NCBI RefSeq assembly: GCF_014495685.1
Contig: NZ_JACTVI010000009.1
Span: 98,873 to 162,872 of the forward strand
Direction of reading: 5' to 3'
From: Streptomyces sp. TRM68367
Lineage (GTDB): Bacteria; Actinomycetota; Actinomycetes; Streptomycetales; Streptomycetaceae
DNA length: 64,000 nt
Position 1 is the first letter of the stretch. Each line of letters starts with the position of its first letter. Below are positions 17,675 to 26,131 of this stretch, piece by piece. Made by a program: the position numbers and the translations under genes. The notes beneath the pieces were generated by a model. It was not told where the DNA came from, searched no databases, and saw nothing but the letters and a program-made list of their open reading frames with translations.

Positions 17675-19480
17675 ATGCTCAGTACCGAACGTGACTCCGC
17701 ACGGCCCGAGTTGATTCGCCCGACCGGGCGGCCGTCCCCGACCGCCGCCCAGTCCGACCACGGAGGTTCCGTCATTTCAGCACGTCCGGATCAGAAGTTC
17801 GGAAGCAACCCCGTCGACATACGAGACACCGGGCACTACACCCAGGAGTACATCCCCAGCTTCGTCGAGAAGTGGGACTCTCTCATCGACTGGGAGAAGC
17901 GCGCCGAAAGCGAAGGCCGGTTCTTCATCGACCTGTTGCGCAAACGGGGAGTGAAGAAAGTACTCGACGTCGCCACCGGCACCGGCTTTCACTCGGTGCG
18001 ACTCCTGGAAGCCGGGTTCGACACCGTCAGCGCGGACGGCAGCGCCGAAATGCTGGCGCAGGCCTTCGCGAACGGCATGAACAAGGGCGATCACGTCCTG
18101 CGCGTCGTCCGGGCGGACTGGCGCTGGCTGAACCGGGACGTGCACGGCGAGTACGACGCCATCGTCTGTCTCGGCAACTCGTTCACGCACCTCTTCTCGG
18201 AGCGCGACCGGCGCAAGGCGCTGGCCGAGTTCTACGCGATGCTGAAACACGACGGCATCCTCGTCCTGGACCAGCGCAACTACGATGCCATCCTGGACCG
18301 GGGCTACTCCAGCAAGCACACCTACTACTACTGCGGCGAGGATGTCGCGGTGGCGCCGGACTACGTCGACGAGGGGCTGTGCCGCATGCGGTACGACTTC
18401 CCGGACGGCTCCGTGTACCACCTCAACATGTTCCCGCTGCGGAAGGACTACACCCGCCGGCTCATGTCCGACGTGGGCTTCCAGCACATCGAGACCTACG
18501 GCGATTTCCAGCACACGTACCGGGACGAGGAGCCCGACTTCTTCATCCACGTCGCGGAGAAGGAGTACCGGCTGGAGGCGGACGACGACCGGGAGGCGAC
18601 GTACGCGGGGGCGGTCAGGGCCGCTCGCAGCTACTACAACTCGTCCGACGCCGACACGTTCTACGCCACGGTCTGGGGCGGCGAGGACATCCACATAGGC
18701 CTCTACGACCACCCCGCCGAACCCATCGCCCAGGCCAGCCGCCGCACCGTCGAGCGAATGGCCGCCAAGCTGGGGCCGGCCCGGGACTCCGTGGTGCTCG
18801 ACCTCGGCTCGGGCTTCGGCGGCTCGGCCCGCTACCTGGCCGAGACCCACGGCTGCCGGGTCCTGGCGCTCAACCTCAGCGAGGTCGAGAACGAGCGCCA
18901 CCGGGAGCTGAACGCCGCCCGTGGCCTCACGGACCGGATCGAGGTGGTGGACGGTTCCTTCGAGGCCATCCCCTACCCGGACGCCTCGGTCGACGTCGTC
19001 TGGTCCCAGGACGCCTTCCTGCACAGCGGCCACCGCGCCCGTGTCCTGGAGGAGGCCGCCCGCGTGCTGCGCCCGGGCGGCCACCTCATCTTCACCGACC
19101 CGATGCAGGCCGACGGCTGCCCCTCGGCCGTACTGCAGCCGATCCTCGACCGCATCCACCTGGACGACATGGGCTCGCCCGCCTTCTACGCCCGCGAGCT
19201 GGCCCGCCTCGGCTTCACCCCGGCCGACGGCACCGGCGGCGACGGCGTCGCAGGCGGCTTCGAGGAGCACCGCGAGCACCTGGTGACCCACTACAGCCGG
19301 GTGCTCCAGGAGACCGAGCGCCAGGAGGCGAACGGCCTGGCGGAACAGGTCAGCAGCGAGTACCTCGCCCAGATGAAGAAGGGCCTCGCCCGCTGGGTCG
19401 ACGGCGGCCGGAACCAGCACCTCACCTGGGGCATCTTCCACTACGTCCGCGGAATGGGCCCGGTGGGTCCCTCCGCCTGA
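17675..19480 (+). CDS. Fused glycine/sarcosine and dimethylglycine N-methyltransferase (betaine synthesis)
   Basis: About 601 residues from the ATG at 17675. It has two SAM-dependent methyltransferase domains. The first (KKVLDVATGTGFHSVRLLEA; SQLV-type GNMT features such as CLGNSFTHLF and LDQRNYDAILDRGYSSKHTY) matches glycine/sarcosine N-methyltransferase. The second (VLDLGSGFGGSARYLAETHG; SQDAFLHSGHR; GHLIFTDPMQADG) matches sarcosine/dimethylglycine N-methyltransferase. Together they would convert glycine to glycine betaine with three SAM, as in the fused enzyme of Actinopolyspora halophila. The exact start is unsure: GGAGG at 17762 could serve a rarer downstream start. In S. coelicolor adpA and ornA are, as I recall, adjacent, so this gene looks like an insertion. 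Confidence 0.85.
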   Translation: MLSTERDSARPELIRPTGRPSPTAAQSDHGGSVISARPDQKFGSNPVDIRDTGHYTQEYIPSFVEKWDSLIDWEKRAESEGRFFIDLLRKRGVKKVLDVATGTGFHSVRLLEAGFDTVSADGSAEMLAQAFANGMNKGDHVLRVVRADWRWLNRDVHGEYDAIVCLGNSFTHLFSERDRRKALAEFYAMLKHDGILVLDQRNYDAILDRGYSSKHTYYYCGEDVAVAPDYVDEGLCRMRYDFPDGSVYHLNMFPLRKDYTRRLMSDVGFQHIETYGDFQHTYRDEEPDFFIHVAEKEYRLEADDDREATYAGAVRAARSYYNSSDADTFYATVWGGEDIHIGLYDHPAEPIAQASRRTVERMAAKLGPARDSVVLDLGSGFGGSARYLAETHGCRVLALNLSEVENERHRELNAARGLTDRIEVVDGSFEAIPYPDASVDVVWSQDAFLHSGHRARVLEEAARVLRPGGHLIFTDPMQADGCPSAVLQPILDRIHLDDMGSPAFYARELARLGFTPADGTGGDGVAGGFEEHREHLVTHYSRVLQETERQEANGLAEQVSSEYLAQMKKGLARWVDGGRNQHLTWGIFHYVRGMGPVGPSA

Positions 19481-19673
19481 CCGCCGGACGACCCGTCGTG
19501 ACGGCCGGCGCGGGGCACGGGAGGCGCACCCGCGCCGGTGCCCGCCGTCGGCCGTCACCGACCCGTCGAGTACGCCCGGCACGCCCAGCACGCCGGTCAC
19601 GGTCGAGCACGTCGATCACATGAGCACCGCACGGTCGGCTCACCCCACAGCAGCGCGCCGTAAGGTTAGACAC

Positions 19674-20276
19674 ATGAACGATCGCATGGTGTGGATCGAC
19701 TGCGAGATGACCGGCCTCTCGCTGTCCGACGACGCGCTCATCGAGGTGGCCGCCCTCGTCACCGACTCCGAGCTGAACGTGCTCGGCGAGGGTGTGGACA
19801 TCGTCATCCGTCCGCCGGAGCGCGCGCTGGAGACGATGCCGGACGTGGTGCGTCAGATGCACACCGCCTCCGGGCTGCTCGCCGAGCTTCCGAACGGCAC
19901 GACCCTGAAGGACGCCGAGGAACAGGTCATGGCGTATGTGAAGGAGCACGTCAAGGAGCCCGGCAAGGCTCCCCTGTGCGGCAACTCGGTCGGCACCGAC
20001 CGCGGATTCCTGCTGCGCGACATGCCGACCCTGGAGGACTACCTCCACTACCGGATCGTGGACGTCTCCTCCGTCAAGGAACTGGCCCGCCGCTGGTATC
20101 CGCGCGCGTACTTCAACAGCCCCGAGAAGAACGGCAACCACCGGGCGCTGGCCGACATCCGCGAGTCCATCGCCGAGCTGCGCTACTACCGCGAGGCCAT
20201 CTTCGTGCCCCAGCCGGGCCCCGACTCGGACACCGCCAAGACCATCGCCGCGAAGCACGTTCTGCCCGCACACTAG
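19674..20276 (+). CDS. orn: Oligoribonuclease (DEDDh exonuclease)
   Basis: 200 residues. DEDDh motifs: WIDCEMTGL (Asp, Glu), GNSVGTDRGFLL (Asp) and NHRALADIRESI (His, Asp). It degrades 2-5 nt RNA and, in bacteria, pGpG. A streptomycete ornA next to adpA is known to affect growth and development. The ATG at 19674 has no clear Shine-Dalgarno but is preceded by TAAGGTTAG (19661-19669), a -10-like element only a few nt upstream. That arrangement fits a leaderless mRNA. The hydrolysis of pGpG would link it to the GGDEF-EAL protein further along. Confidence 0.94.
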   Translation: MNDRMVWIDCEMTGLSLSDDALIEVAALVTDSELNVLGEGVDIVIRPPERALETMPDVVRQMHTASGLLAELPNGTTLKDAEEQVMAYVKEHVKEPGKAPLCGNSVGTDRGFLLRDMPTLEDYLHYRIVDVSSVKELARRWYPRAYFNSPEKNGNHRALADIRESIAELRYYREAIFVPQPGPDSDTAKTIAAKHVLPAH

Positions 20277-20437
20277 TGCCCCGGCAGGCAACGTTTGCCC
20301 GTCGAGGAGCGGCGTCCGGTGCGTGCTCTCGGCGTGTCGGCCGGAAGCCCTCGTACTGGACGTACTTGGGCTTCCGGCCGGTGCGGCGAGAGGGCGTGCC
20401 GGGCGTCGCGACGGGGCGAACGTTGCCTGCCGGGGCA
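20277..20437. repeat. 161-bp long inverted repeat (giant hairpin)
   Basis: It begins directly at the ornA stop. The left arm TGCCCCGGCAGGCAACGTTT and right arm AACGTTGCCTGCCGGGGCA match with one mismatch and one bulge. Pairing continues inward through GGCCGGAAGCCC / GGGCTTCCGGCC to a centre GTAC-TGGAC-GTAC. The entire element is one imperfect hairpin without an open frame of its own. It resembles dispersed long-hairpin repeats of Streptomyces intergenic regions and may end orn transcription or be a mobile miniature element. Confidence 0.8.
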
Positions 20438-20559
20438 CGTAGGCATGCCGACAGGCCCGGAAGGGTGCCGCGAAAGCCGTGCGCGAGCACCCCTTCGGAC
20501 CCTGTACACTTTTTCTCGGCCGCTCGGGAAAGCCCCACTGGTGTGAACCGGCGGTCATG

Positions 20560-20632
20560 GTGGGTGTAGCTCAGCTGGTAGAGCACCTGGTTGTGGTCCA
20601 GGATGTCGCGGGTTCAAGTCCCGTCACTCACC
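20560..20632 (+). tRNA. tRNA-His (GTG anticodon)
   Basis: A cloverleaf can be folded. The acceptor is GTGGGTG/CACTCAC (one G-U), the D arm GCTCAGCTGGTAGAGC, the anticodon loop TTGTGGT with GTG at 20593-20595, and the T arm CGGGTTCAAGTCCCG. The G at 20559 can act as the extra G-1 opposite C73 (20632), the histidine identity element. CCA is not encoded. TACACT at 20515-20520 could be its -10 element. Confidence 0.95.
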
Positions 20633-20642
20633 CTTGACCATC

Positions 20643-20674
20643 AGCCGGTGACCTTGTCAACGAGGTCACCGGCT
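20643..20674 (+). terminator. tRNA-His terminator
   Basis: AGCCGGTGACCT (20643-20654) pairs perfectly with AGGTCACCGGCT (20663-20674) across an 8-nt loop, 10 nt after the tRNA. Confidence 0.75.
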
Positions 20675-20723
20675 GCCGTCGTTCACGGGGCTCGTACTCT
20701 CCCGGGCGCATAGGCTGCGGACG

Positions 20724-21242
20724 ATGTCCGAGCCCCGCGTACAGCCCACCCCCGTCGCCACCGGCCGCCTGGACCTGCTCCCCCTGCGCGTCGACCACGC
20801 GGCCGAGATGGCCGCCGTACTGTCGGACCCGGCGCTGCACACCTACATCGGCGGCTTCCGCGATGCCCCCGAGGCCCTGCGCCGGCGCTACGAACGCCTC
20901 GTCGCCGGCCCTCCCGACCCCTCCGTGTCCTGGTGCAACTGGGTGCTGCGGCCGCACGCGGAGCCTCGCTTGGTGGGCACCGTCCAGGCAACGGTCACCG
21001 AAGGACACACCGCGGAGATCGCCTGGGTGGTCGGCACGCCGTGGCAGGGCCGCGGGTACGCCTCCGAGGCGGCGCGGGGGCTCGTGTCATGGCTCGGGGG
21101 ACAGTCCCCGGTGCGGACGGTCGTCGCGCACATCCACCCGGACCACCACGCCTCCGCAGCCGTCGCCCGGGCCGCCGGGCTGGCCCCGACGGAGGAGGAA
21201 CAGGACGGCGAGATCAGGTGGCGGGTGCGGCTGCATGTCTGA
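20724..21242 (+). CDS. GNAT-family N-acetyltransferase
   Basis: 172 residues of RimJ/RimL-like GNAT type. It starts RLDLLPLRVDHAAEMAAVL and has the acetyl-CoA loop VVGTPWQGRGYASEAARGLV (the Q/R-x-x-G-x-G/A motif A), then VRTVVAHIHPDHHASAAVAR and AAGLAPTEEEQDGEIRWRV. Substrate unknown. It stands alone between tRNA-His and cebR, 5 bp from the convergent cebR stop. Confidence 0.88.
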   Translation: MSEPRVQPTPVATGRLDLLPLRVDHAAEMAAVLSDPALHTYIGGFRDAPEALRRRYERLVAGPPDPSVSWCNWVLRPHAEPRLVGTVQATVTEGHTAEIAWVVGTPWQGRGYASEAARGLVSWLGGQSPVRTVVAHIHPDHHASAAVARAAGLAPTEEEQDGEIRWRVRLHV

Positions 21243-21247
21243 AGAGG

Positions 21248-22303
21248 TCAGGAGGACGTACGGGCCACCAGTTCCGTCGCCAGCACCACCTGGCGTCGCT
21301 CCAGGACCCGGGAGGCGGCCGGGCGGCGGTCGGCGATCTCGGCCAGGAGCAGGTCGATCATGCGGCGGCCCATCTCCTCTATGGGCTGGCGGACGCTGGT
21401 GAGGGGCGGCTCCATGTGGCGGGCGATGGCCGAGTCGTCGTAGCCGACGAGCGCCACGTCGTCGGGGGTGCGCAGGCCCGCCTCGCGCAGGGCCTGGCGC
21501 GCGCCGGCCGCGGTCACGTCGGAGGCCGCGAAGACGGCGTCCAGGTCGGGGTGGCGCTCCAGCAGCGCCGCCATCGCGCGGCGGCCGCCGCCTTCGGTGA
21601 AGTCACCGGCCTCGATCAGCTGCTCGTCCACCGCGTGGCCCGCGTCGCGCAGGGCGTCGCGGTAGCCGTCGATGCGCCGCTGGGCGCCGTAGACGTCGAG
21701 GCGGCCGGTGATGTGGGCGATCCGGCGGCGGCCGCGGTCGAGCAGGTGCTCGACGGCCTGGCGGGCGCCGCCGTAGTTGTCCGAGTCGACGGAGGCCAGG
21801 GTCTCCGCGGCCGATCTCGGGCCACTGATCACGGCCGGAATCTCCAGCTGGGCCAGCAGGTCGGGCAGCGGATCGTCGGCGTGCACGGAGACCAGCAGGA
21901 CGCCGTCCACCCGGTGCGCGGCCAGGTACTGGGCCAGCCGCCGGCGCTCGCGGTCGCTGCCGGCGAAGATCAGCAGCAGCTGCATCTCGGTGTCGGACAG
22001 CTCGGCGCCGACACCGCGCAGCATGTCCGAGAAGTACGGCTCCGCGAAGAACCGGGTCTCCGGCTCGGGCACGACCAGCGCGATCGCGTCGGTGCGGTTG
22101 GCGGCCAGGGCGCGGGCGGCCGTGTTCGGGACGTACCCCAGCTCCGCGACCGCCGCCTCGACGGCCGCGCGGGTCGCGTCGCTGACCCGGGGCGAGCCGT
22201 TGATCACCCGGGAGACGGTGCCGCGGCCGACGCCCGCGCGCGCCGCGACCTCTTCGAGGGTGGGCCGCCCGCCACTTCTCCCCCGCGTTCCGTGGCTTGC
22301 CAT
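21248..22303 (-). CDS. cebR: CebR, LacI-family repressor of cello-oligosaccharide uptake
   Basis: 351 residues. The LacI HTH is RPTLEEVAARAGVGRGTVSR with hinge helix VINGSPRVSDATRAAVEAAV, followed by a periplasmic-binding-like effector domain (GAELSDTEMQLLLIFAGSDR; VDGVLLVSVHADDP). It is divergent from cebEFG. A perfect CebR box lies between them and a second box overlaps the bglC start. Cellobiose or cellotriose releases the repressor in other streptomycetes. The assignment is supported by gene order plus operators. Confidence 0.92.
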   Translation of the reverse strand: MASHGTRGRSGGRPTLEEVAARAGVGRGTVSRVINGSPRVSDATRAAVEAAVAELGYVPNTAARALAANRTDAIALVVPEPETRFFAEPYFSDMLRGVGAELSDTEMQLLLIFAGSDRERRRLAQYLAAHRVDGVLLVSVHADDPLPDLLAQLEIPAVISGPRSAAETLASVDSDNYGGARQAVEHLLDRGRRRIAHITGRLDVYGAQRRIDGYRDALRDAGHAVDEQLIEAGDFTEGGGRRAMAALLERHPDLDAVFAASDVTAAGARQALREAGLRTPDDVALVGYDDSAIARHMEPPLTSVRQPIEEMGRRMIDLLLAEIADRRPAASRVLERRQVVLATELVARTSS

Positions 22304-22370
22304 GGGCTCCGCCTTCCCGCAGTTGTCCTACGCTGGCTGGAATCTAACAGCACCGTCTGTTGTCGTGACC

Positions 22371-22455
22371 GCCCTGGGGGCTGCCACCCCCAGACCCCGC
22401 TTCGGCCTGAACTGCCTGGTCCCCAAACGCCGGACCGGCGCCGGAAAGGGGCTGA
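22371..22455. repeat. Dispersed Streptomyces intergenic repeat (copy)
   Basis: It has a stem CTGGGGG/CCCCCAG (22374-22393), then CAGACCCCGCTTCGGCCTGA and CAAACGCCGGACCGGC. This wording recurs in intergenic spaces of many Streptomyces genomes, as I recall. It lies in the cebR-cebE gap between the divergent genes and carries no frame. Confidence 0.45.
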
Positions 22456-22586
22456 AACGAGTCAGCTCGCGCCACCCTCGCACCACCCCCCACGTCCAGT
22501 TAACAGCCCGATAACTGAACGCATCTGTCCGCGTCCGGTCCCTTGACACCCCCGCTTCGACGGGCGAACCTTCAACACATCACTGG

Positions 22587-22600
22587 TGGGAGCGCTCCCA
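22587..22600 (+). promoter_or_regulatory. CebR box 1 (TGGGAGCGCTCCCA)
   Basis: TGGGAGCGCTCCCA is a perfect 14-bp palindrome and the published CebR operator consensus. It is 140 bp before the cebE start, within the 436-bp divergent gap, so it could control both cebR and cebEFG. Confidence 0.92.
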
Positions 22601-22739
22601 CAGTACCTGGCACATACACATCCCGCACGTTCCCCGCCCGAGCCGCAGCGACGCAAAGCAAGACCGAAGCAGACGAACTAACGGGCCCAACAATGCCGTT
22701 GGCCGGGGGGTCGGCACGTCAGGGCAACAGGAGGACGCA

Positions 22740-24059
22740 ATGCGAGCACGTACCCGAACCGCCCGCAAGACGCTGGTCCTCGCGGCCGTCGCGTCACTGG
22801 GCGCCGGGCTGCTGGCCGGCTGTGCCGACGACGGTGGAGACGACGGCTCCGGCTCGTCGTCGGGCGGCGGCAAGACCACGATCACGCTGGGACTCTTCGG
22901 TCAGCAGGGCTTCAAGGAGGCCGGCCTCTACACCGAGTACGAGAAGCTCAACCCGGACATCAAGATCGCCGAGAATGTCGTCGAGCGCAACGAGAACTAC
23001 TACCCCGCGCTCCTGAACCACCTCACCACCAACAGCGGCCTGCAGGACGTCCAGGCCGTCGAGGTCGGCAACATCGCCGAGGTCGTGAACACCCAGGCGG
23101 CCAAGCTGGAGGACCTGTCCAAGGTCTCGGGTGTGCAGAGCAGCAACTGGCTGGACTGGAAGTGGAAGCAGGCCACCACCAAGGACGGCCAGACGATCGG
23201 GCTCGGCACCGACGTCGGCCCGATGGCCATCTGCTACCGCAAGGACATGTTCCAGCAGGCCGGCCTGCCCACCGACCGCGCGGAGGTCGCGAAGCTGTGG
23301 CAGGGCGACTGGGCCAAGCTGATCGACGCGGGCGAGCGGTACAAGGCGAAGGCGCCCAAGGGCACCGTGTTCATGGACTCCCCCGGCGGTCTGATCAACG
23401 CGATCCTCAGCAGTGAGAAGGAGAAGTTCTACGACGCCTCCGGCAAGGTCGTCTACAAGTCGAACCCGGCCGTCAAGAAGGCCTTCGACCTGACCGCGGA
23501 GGCCGCCGAGAAGGGGCTTGTCCAGCCGCAGACGCAGTTCCAGCAGGCCTGGGACACCACGATCGCCAACAACAAGTTCGCCGCGATCGCCTGCCCGCCG
23601 TGGATGCTCGGCTACCTCAAGGGCAAGTCGAGCCCGCAGGCCCAGGGCAAGTGGGACGTGGCCCTGGCGCCCAAGGCCGGCAACTGGGGCGGCACCTTCC
23701 TGACCGTGCCGAAGAGCGGCAAGAACGTCGAGGAGGCCAGGAAGCTGGTCGCCTGGCTGACCGCGCCGGAGCAGCAGGCGAAGCTGTTCGCCGTGCAGGG
23801 CAGCTTCCCTAGCGCGCCGAGCGCGTACACCATGTCGCAGGTCACCGGCGGCAAGAACGTCATGACCGGTGACGCGCCGATCGGCGAGATCTTCGCCGAG
23901 GCCGCCAAGGCCATCCCGGCGCAGGTGATCGGCCCGAAGGACCAGATCATCCAGCAGGGTCTGACCGACAACGGCGTCATCCTCGTCACCAAGGGCAAGT
24001 CGCCCGCGGAGGCCTGGGAGACGGCGACGAAGACCATCGACAACAACCTGGAGAAGTGA
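22740..24059 (+). CDS. cebE: Cello-oligosaccharide-binding lipoprotein CebE
   Basis: 439 residues with a Sec lipoprotein signal: RTRTARKTLVLAAVASLG, then the lipobox LLAGC. It is a cluster-B extracellular solute-binding protein (TTITLGLFGQQGFKEAGLYT; GNIAEVVNTQAAKLEDLSKV; LSTDVGP-like GLGTDVGPMAICYRKDMF; WMLGYLKGKSS). It captures cellobiose/cellotriose for CebFG, and MsiK usually supplies the ATPase from elsewhere. AGGAGG precedes the ATG. Its stop overlaps a possible GTG start of cebF. Confidence 0.9.
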   Translation: MRARTRTARKTLVLAAVASLGAGLLAGCADDGGDDGSGSSSGGGKTTITLGLFGQQGFKEAGLYTEYEKLNPDIKIAENVVERNENYYPALLNHLTTNSGLQDVQAVEVGNIAEVVNTQAAKLEDLSKVSGVQSSNWLDWKWKQATTKDGQTIGLGTDVGPMAICYRKDMFQQAGLPTDRAEVAKLWQGDWAKLIDAGERYKAKAPKGTVFMDSPGGLINAILSSEKEKFYDASGKVVYKSNPAVKKAFDLTAEAAEKGLVQPQTQFQQAWDTTIANNKFAAIACPPWMLGYLKGKSSPQAQGKWDVALAPKAGNWGGTFLTVPKSGKNVEEARKLVAWLTAPEQQAKLFAVQGSFPSAPSAYTMSQVTGGKNVMTGDAPIGEIFAEAAKAIPAQVIGPKDQIIQQGLTDNGVILVTKGKSPAEAWETATKTIDNNLEK

Positions 24060-24064
24060 CCGGT

Positions 24065-25078
24065 ATGGCCACCCGGCACGACACCGCCGCGCCCCCCTCG
24101 AAGGAGGGGGGCGCGGCCCCGGGCCGTCCGAGCGCCGACGCGGTGTCCCCCGAGGCGGCGAAGAAACGGGCCCGGCTGTCCCGCCGCTGGCAGCGGGACA
24201 TGCGCTGGAGCCCGTACGCGTTCGTCTCGCCGTTCTTCCTGCTGTTCGTGGCCTTCGGCCTGTTCCCGCTGATCTACACGGGCTGGGCCTCGCTGCACAC
24301 GGTGGAACTGACGGCGCCCACCGACATGAGCTGGGCGGGGCTGCGCAACTACACCCGGATCTTCGACGACGACTTCTTCTGGAACGCGGCGAAGAACACC
24401 CTGACCATCGGCATCATCTCCACCGTTCCGCAGCTGCTGATGGCGATGGGCATCGCGCACATCCTCAACTACAAGCTGCGCGCCTCGACGTTCTACCGGG
24501 TCGCGATGCTCGCGCCGTACGCGACGTCGATCGCCGCCGCCTCCCTGGTCTTCGTGCTGCTCTTCGGCCGCGACTACGGCATGATCAACTGGGCGCTGGG
24601 CGCTGTCGGCATCGACAACATCGACTGGCAGAACGACAAGTGGCCGTCCCAGATCGCCGTCTCGTCGATCATCATCTGGCGCTGGACCGGCTACAACGCG
24701 CTGATCTACCTGGCCGCGATGCAGGCGATCCCGCAGGACCTGTACGAGTCGGCGGCCCTCGACGGGGCCAACCGCTGGCAGCAGTTCATCCACGTCACGC
24801 TGCCGTCGCTGCGCCCGACGATCCTGTTCACCGTCGTCGTCTCGACGATCGGAGCGAGCCAGGTGTTCGGCGAGCCGCTGCTGTTCGACGCCAACAAGGG
24901 CGCGTCCGGCGGCGCGGAGCACCAGTTCCAGACGCTCGGCCTCTACCTGTACGAGCAGGGCTGGGTGAACCAGCACCTCGGCAGGGCCTCGGCGATCGCC
25001 TGGACCATGTTCCTGATCCTGATCGTCATCGGCATCGTCAACTACGTCATCTCGCGCCGGCTGCGTGCCAGCAGTTAG
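24065..25078 (+). CDS. cebF: Cello-oligosaccharide ABC permease CebF
   Basis: 337 residues from the ATG at 24065, which has GGAG 11 nt upstream. A GTG at 24056 overlaps the cebE stop and is the alternative. The N-terminus is a long charged tail encoded over a strong hairpin. The membrane part is MalF-type with six segments (YAFVSPFFLLFVAFGLFPLI; VAMLAPYATSIAAASLVFVL; LFTVVVSTIGASQVFGEPLL; AWTMFLILIVIGIVNYVI). The EAA loop is YESAALDGANRWQQFIHVTLP. It partners CebG. Confidence 0.92.
   Translation: MATRHDTAAPPSKEGGAAPGRPSADAVSPEAAKKRARLSRRWQRDMRWSPYAFVSPFFLLFVAFGLFPLIYTGWASLHTVELTAPTDMSWAGLRNYTRIFDDDFFWNAAKNTLTIGIISTVPQLLMAMGIAHILNYKLRASTFYRVAMLAPYATSIAAASLVFVLLFGRDYGMINWALGAVGIDNIDWQNDKWPSQIAVSSIIIWRWTGYNALIYLAAMQAIPQDLYESAALDGANRWQQFIHVTLPSLRPTILFTVVVSTIGASQVFGEPLLFDANKGASGGAEHQFQTLGLYLYEQGWVNQHLGRASAIAWTMFLILIVIGIVNYVISRRLRASS
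24087..24116 (+). promoter_or_regulatory. Intra-operonic hairpin at the start of cebF
   Basis: CCGCGCCCCCCTC (24087-24099) pairs perfectly with GAGGGGGGCGCGG (24104-24116) over a GAAG tetraloop, inside the first codons of cebF. A 13-bp GC-only stem here could protect cebE mRNA from 3'-5' decay or attenuate, giving more binding protein than permease, as in mal-type operons. It encodes no conserved residues. Confidence 0.55.
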
Positions 25079-25102
25079 CCCAGTCTTTAAGGAGTTCCGG
25101 CC

Positions 25103-26008
25103 GTGACGACGACTGTGACGCCCCCGACCGACGCGGCTCCCGCGGAGCCGAAGCGGCCGCGCCGCCCGAGGTCCGCCCGGGCCGGCGGGCAACTGCACGG
25201 CGGCCCCATCGCGTACGCGATCCTGATCCTGTTCACGCTCGGCTCGCTGTTCCCGCTGGTGTGGACGGCGATCGCCGCCTCGCGTGACAACCAGCGCCTG
25301 GCGCAGAACCCGCCGCCGTTCTGGTTCGGCTCGGGCCTCTTCGACAAGCTCGAACTCGCCTGGAAGGACGCCAACCTCGGCGAGGCGTTCCTCAACACCA
25401 CCGTCGTGGCGAGCATCTCGGCGACGACCATCGTGGTGCTGTCCACGATCGCCGGGTTCGCCTTCGCCAAGCTGCGTTTCCGGGGCCGTGGCGCCATGAT
25501 GCTGATCGTGATCGGCACGATGATGGTGCCGCCGCAGCTCAGCGTCATCCCGCTGTACATGATGGTCGCCGAGCTGGGCTGGACGGACCAGCTCCAGGCG
25601 GTGATCTTCCCGTCGCTGGTGAACGCGTTCGGCGTGTTCTTCATGCGGCAGTACCTGATCCAGGCGCTGCCGGACGAGATCATCGAGGCCGCACGGGTCG
25701 ACGGCGCGAGCAGCTGGCGCGTGGTGTGGCACGTGGTGTTCCCGGCCGCGCGGCCCGCGATGGCCGTCCTCGGCATGCTGATGTTCGTGCAGGCCTGGAA
25801 CGACTTCCTGTGGCCGTTCCTGGTGCTGACGCAGACCGGCAACCCGACCGTGCAGGTCGCGGTCGCGGGCCTGGGCCGCGGCTACACCCCCGACCAGTCC
25901 CTGATCATGGCCGGCGCGCTGCTCGGTACGCTGCCGCTGCTGCTGGTATTCGCGATCTTCGGCAAGCAGATCGTGGGCGGCATCATGCAGGGCGCGGTCA
26001 AGGGCTGA
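25103..26008 (+). CDS. cebG: Cello-oligosaccharide ABC permease CebG
   Basis: 301 residues, GTG at 25103 with AAGGAG 8 nt upstream. MalG-type permease: [59 protein letters not shown], the EAA motif [20 protein letters not shown] with [21 protein letters not shown], and a final segment [20 protein letters not shown]. It follows cebF by 24 bp. No ATPase gene is present, consistent with use of the shared MsiK. Confidence 0.92.
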   Translation: MTTTVTPPTDAAPAEPKRPRRPRSARAGGQLHGGPIAYAILILFTLGSLFPLVWTAIAASRDNQRLAQNPPPFWFGSGLFDKLELAWKDANLGEAFLNTTVVASISATTIVVLSTIAGFAFAKLRFRGRGAMMLIVIGTMMVPPQLSVIPLYMMVAELGWTDQLQAVIFPSLVNAFGVFFMRQYLIQALPDEIIEAARVDGASSWRVVWHVVFPAARPAMAVLGMLMFVQAWNDFLWPFLVLTQTGNPTVQVAVAGLGRGYTPDQSLIMAGALLGTLPLLLVFAIFGKQIVGGIMQGAVKG

Positions 26009-26117
26009 CGCGCCGCCGCGCACATCCGCCGCGCATGCACCTGGGGGCCGGGTCACCGCCGCCCCGGCCCCTCCCGTACTTCCCCACCTCTACCCGACGG
26101 TCTTCCACGACCTCCTA

Positions 26118-26131
26118 TGGGAGCGCTTCCA
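26118..26131 (+). promoter_or_regulatory. CebR box 2, overlapping the bglC start codon
   Basis: TGGGAGCGCTTCCA differs from the perfect box in the cebR-cebE gap by one base. Its last base is the A of the bglC ATG. A repressor bound here would block elongation or initiation, so bglC can be tuned separately from cebEFG despite lying downstream. Confidence 0.88.

Noticed and set aside
23612..26056. 814-codon antisense frame opposite cebEFG
   Set aside because: Low-complexity His/Gln/Arg/Asp translation with no domain; the sense genes are well-known transporter genes.
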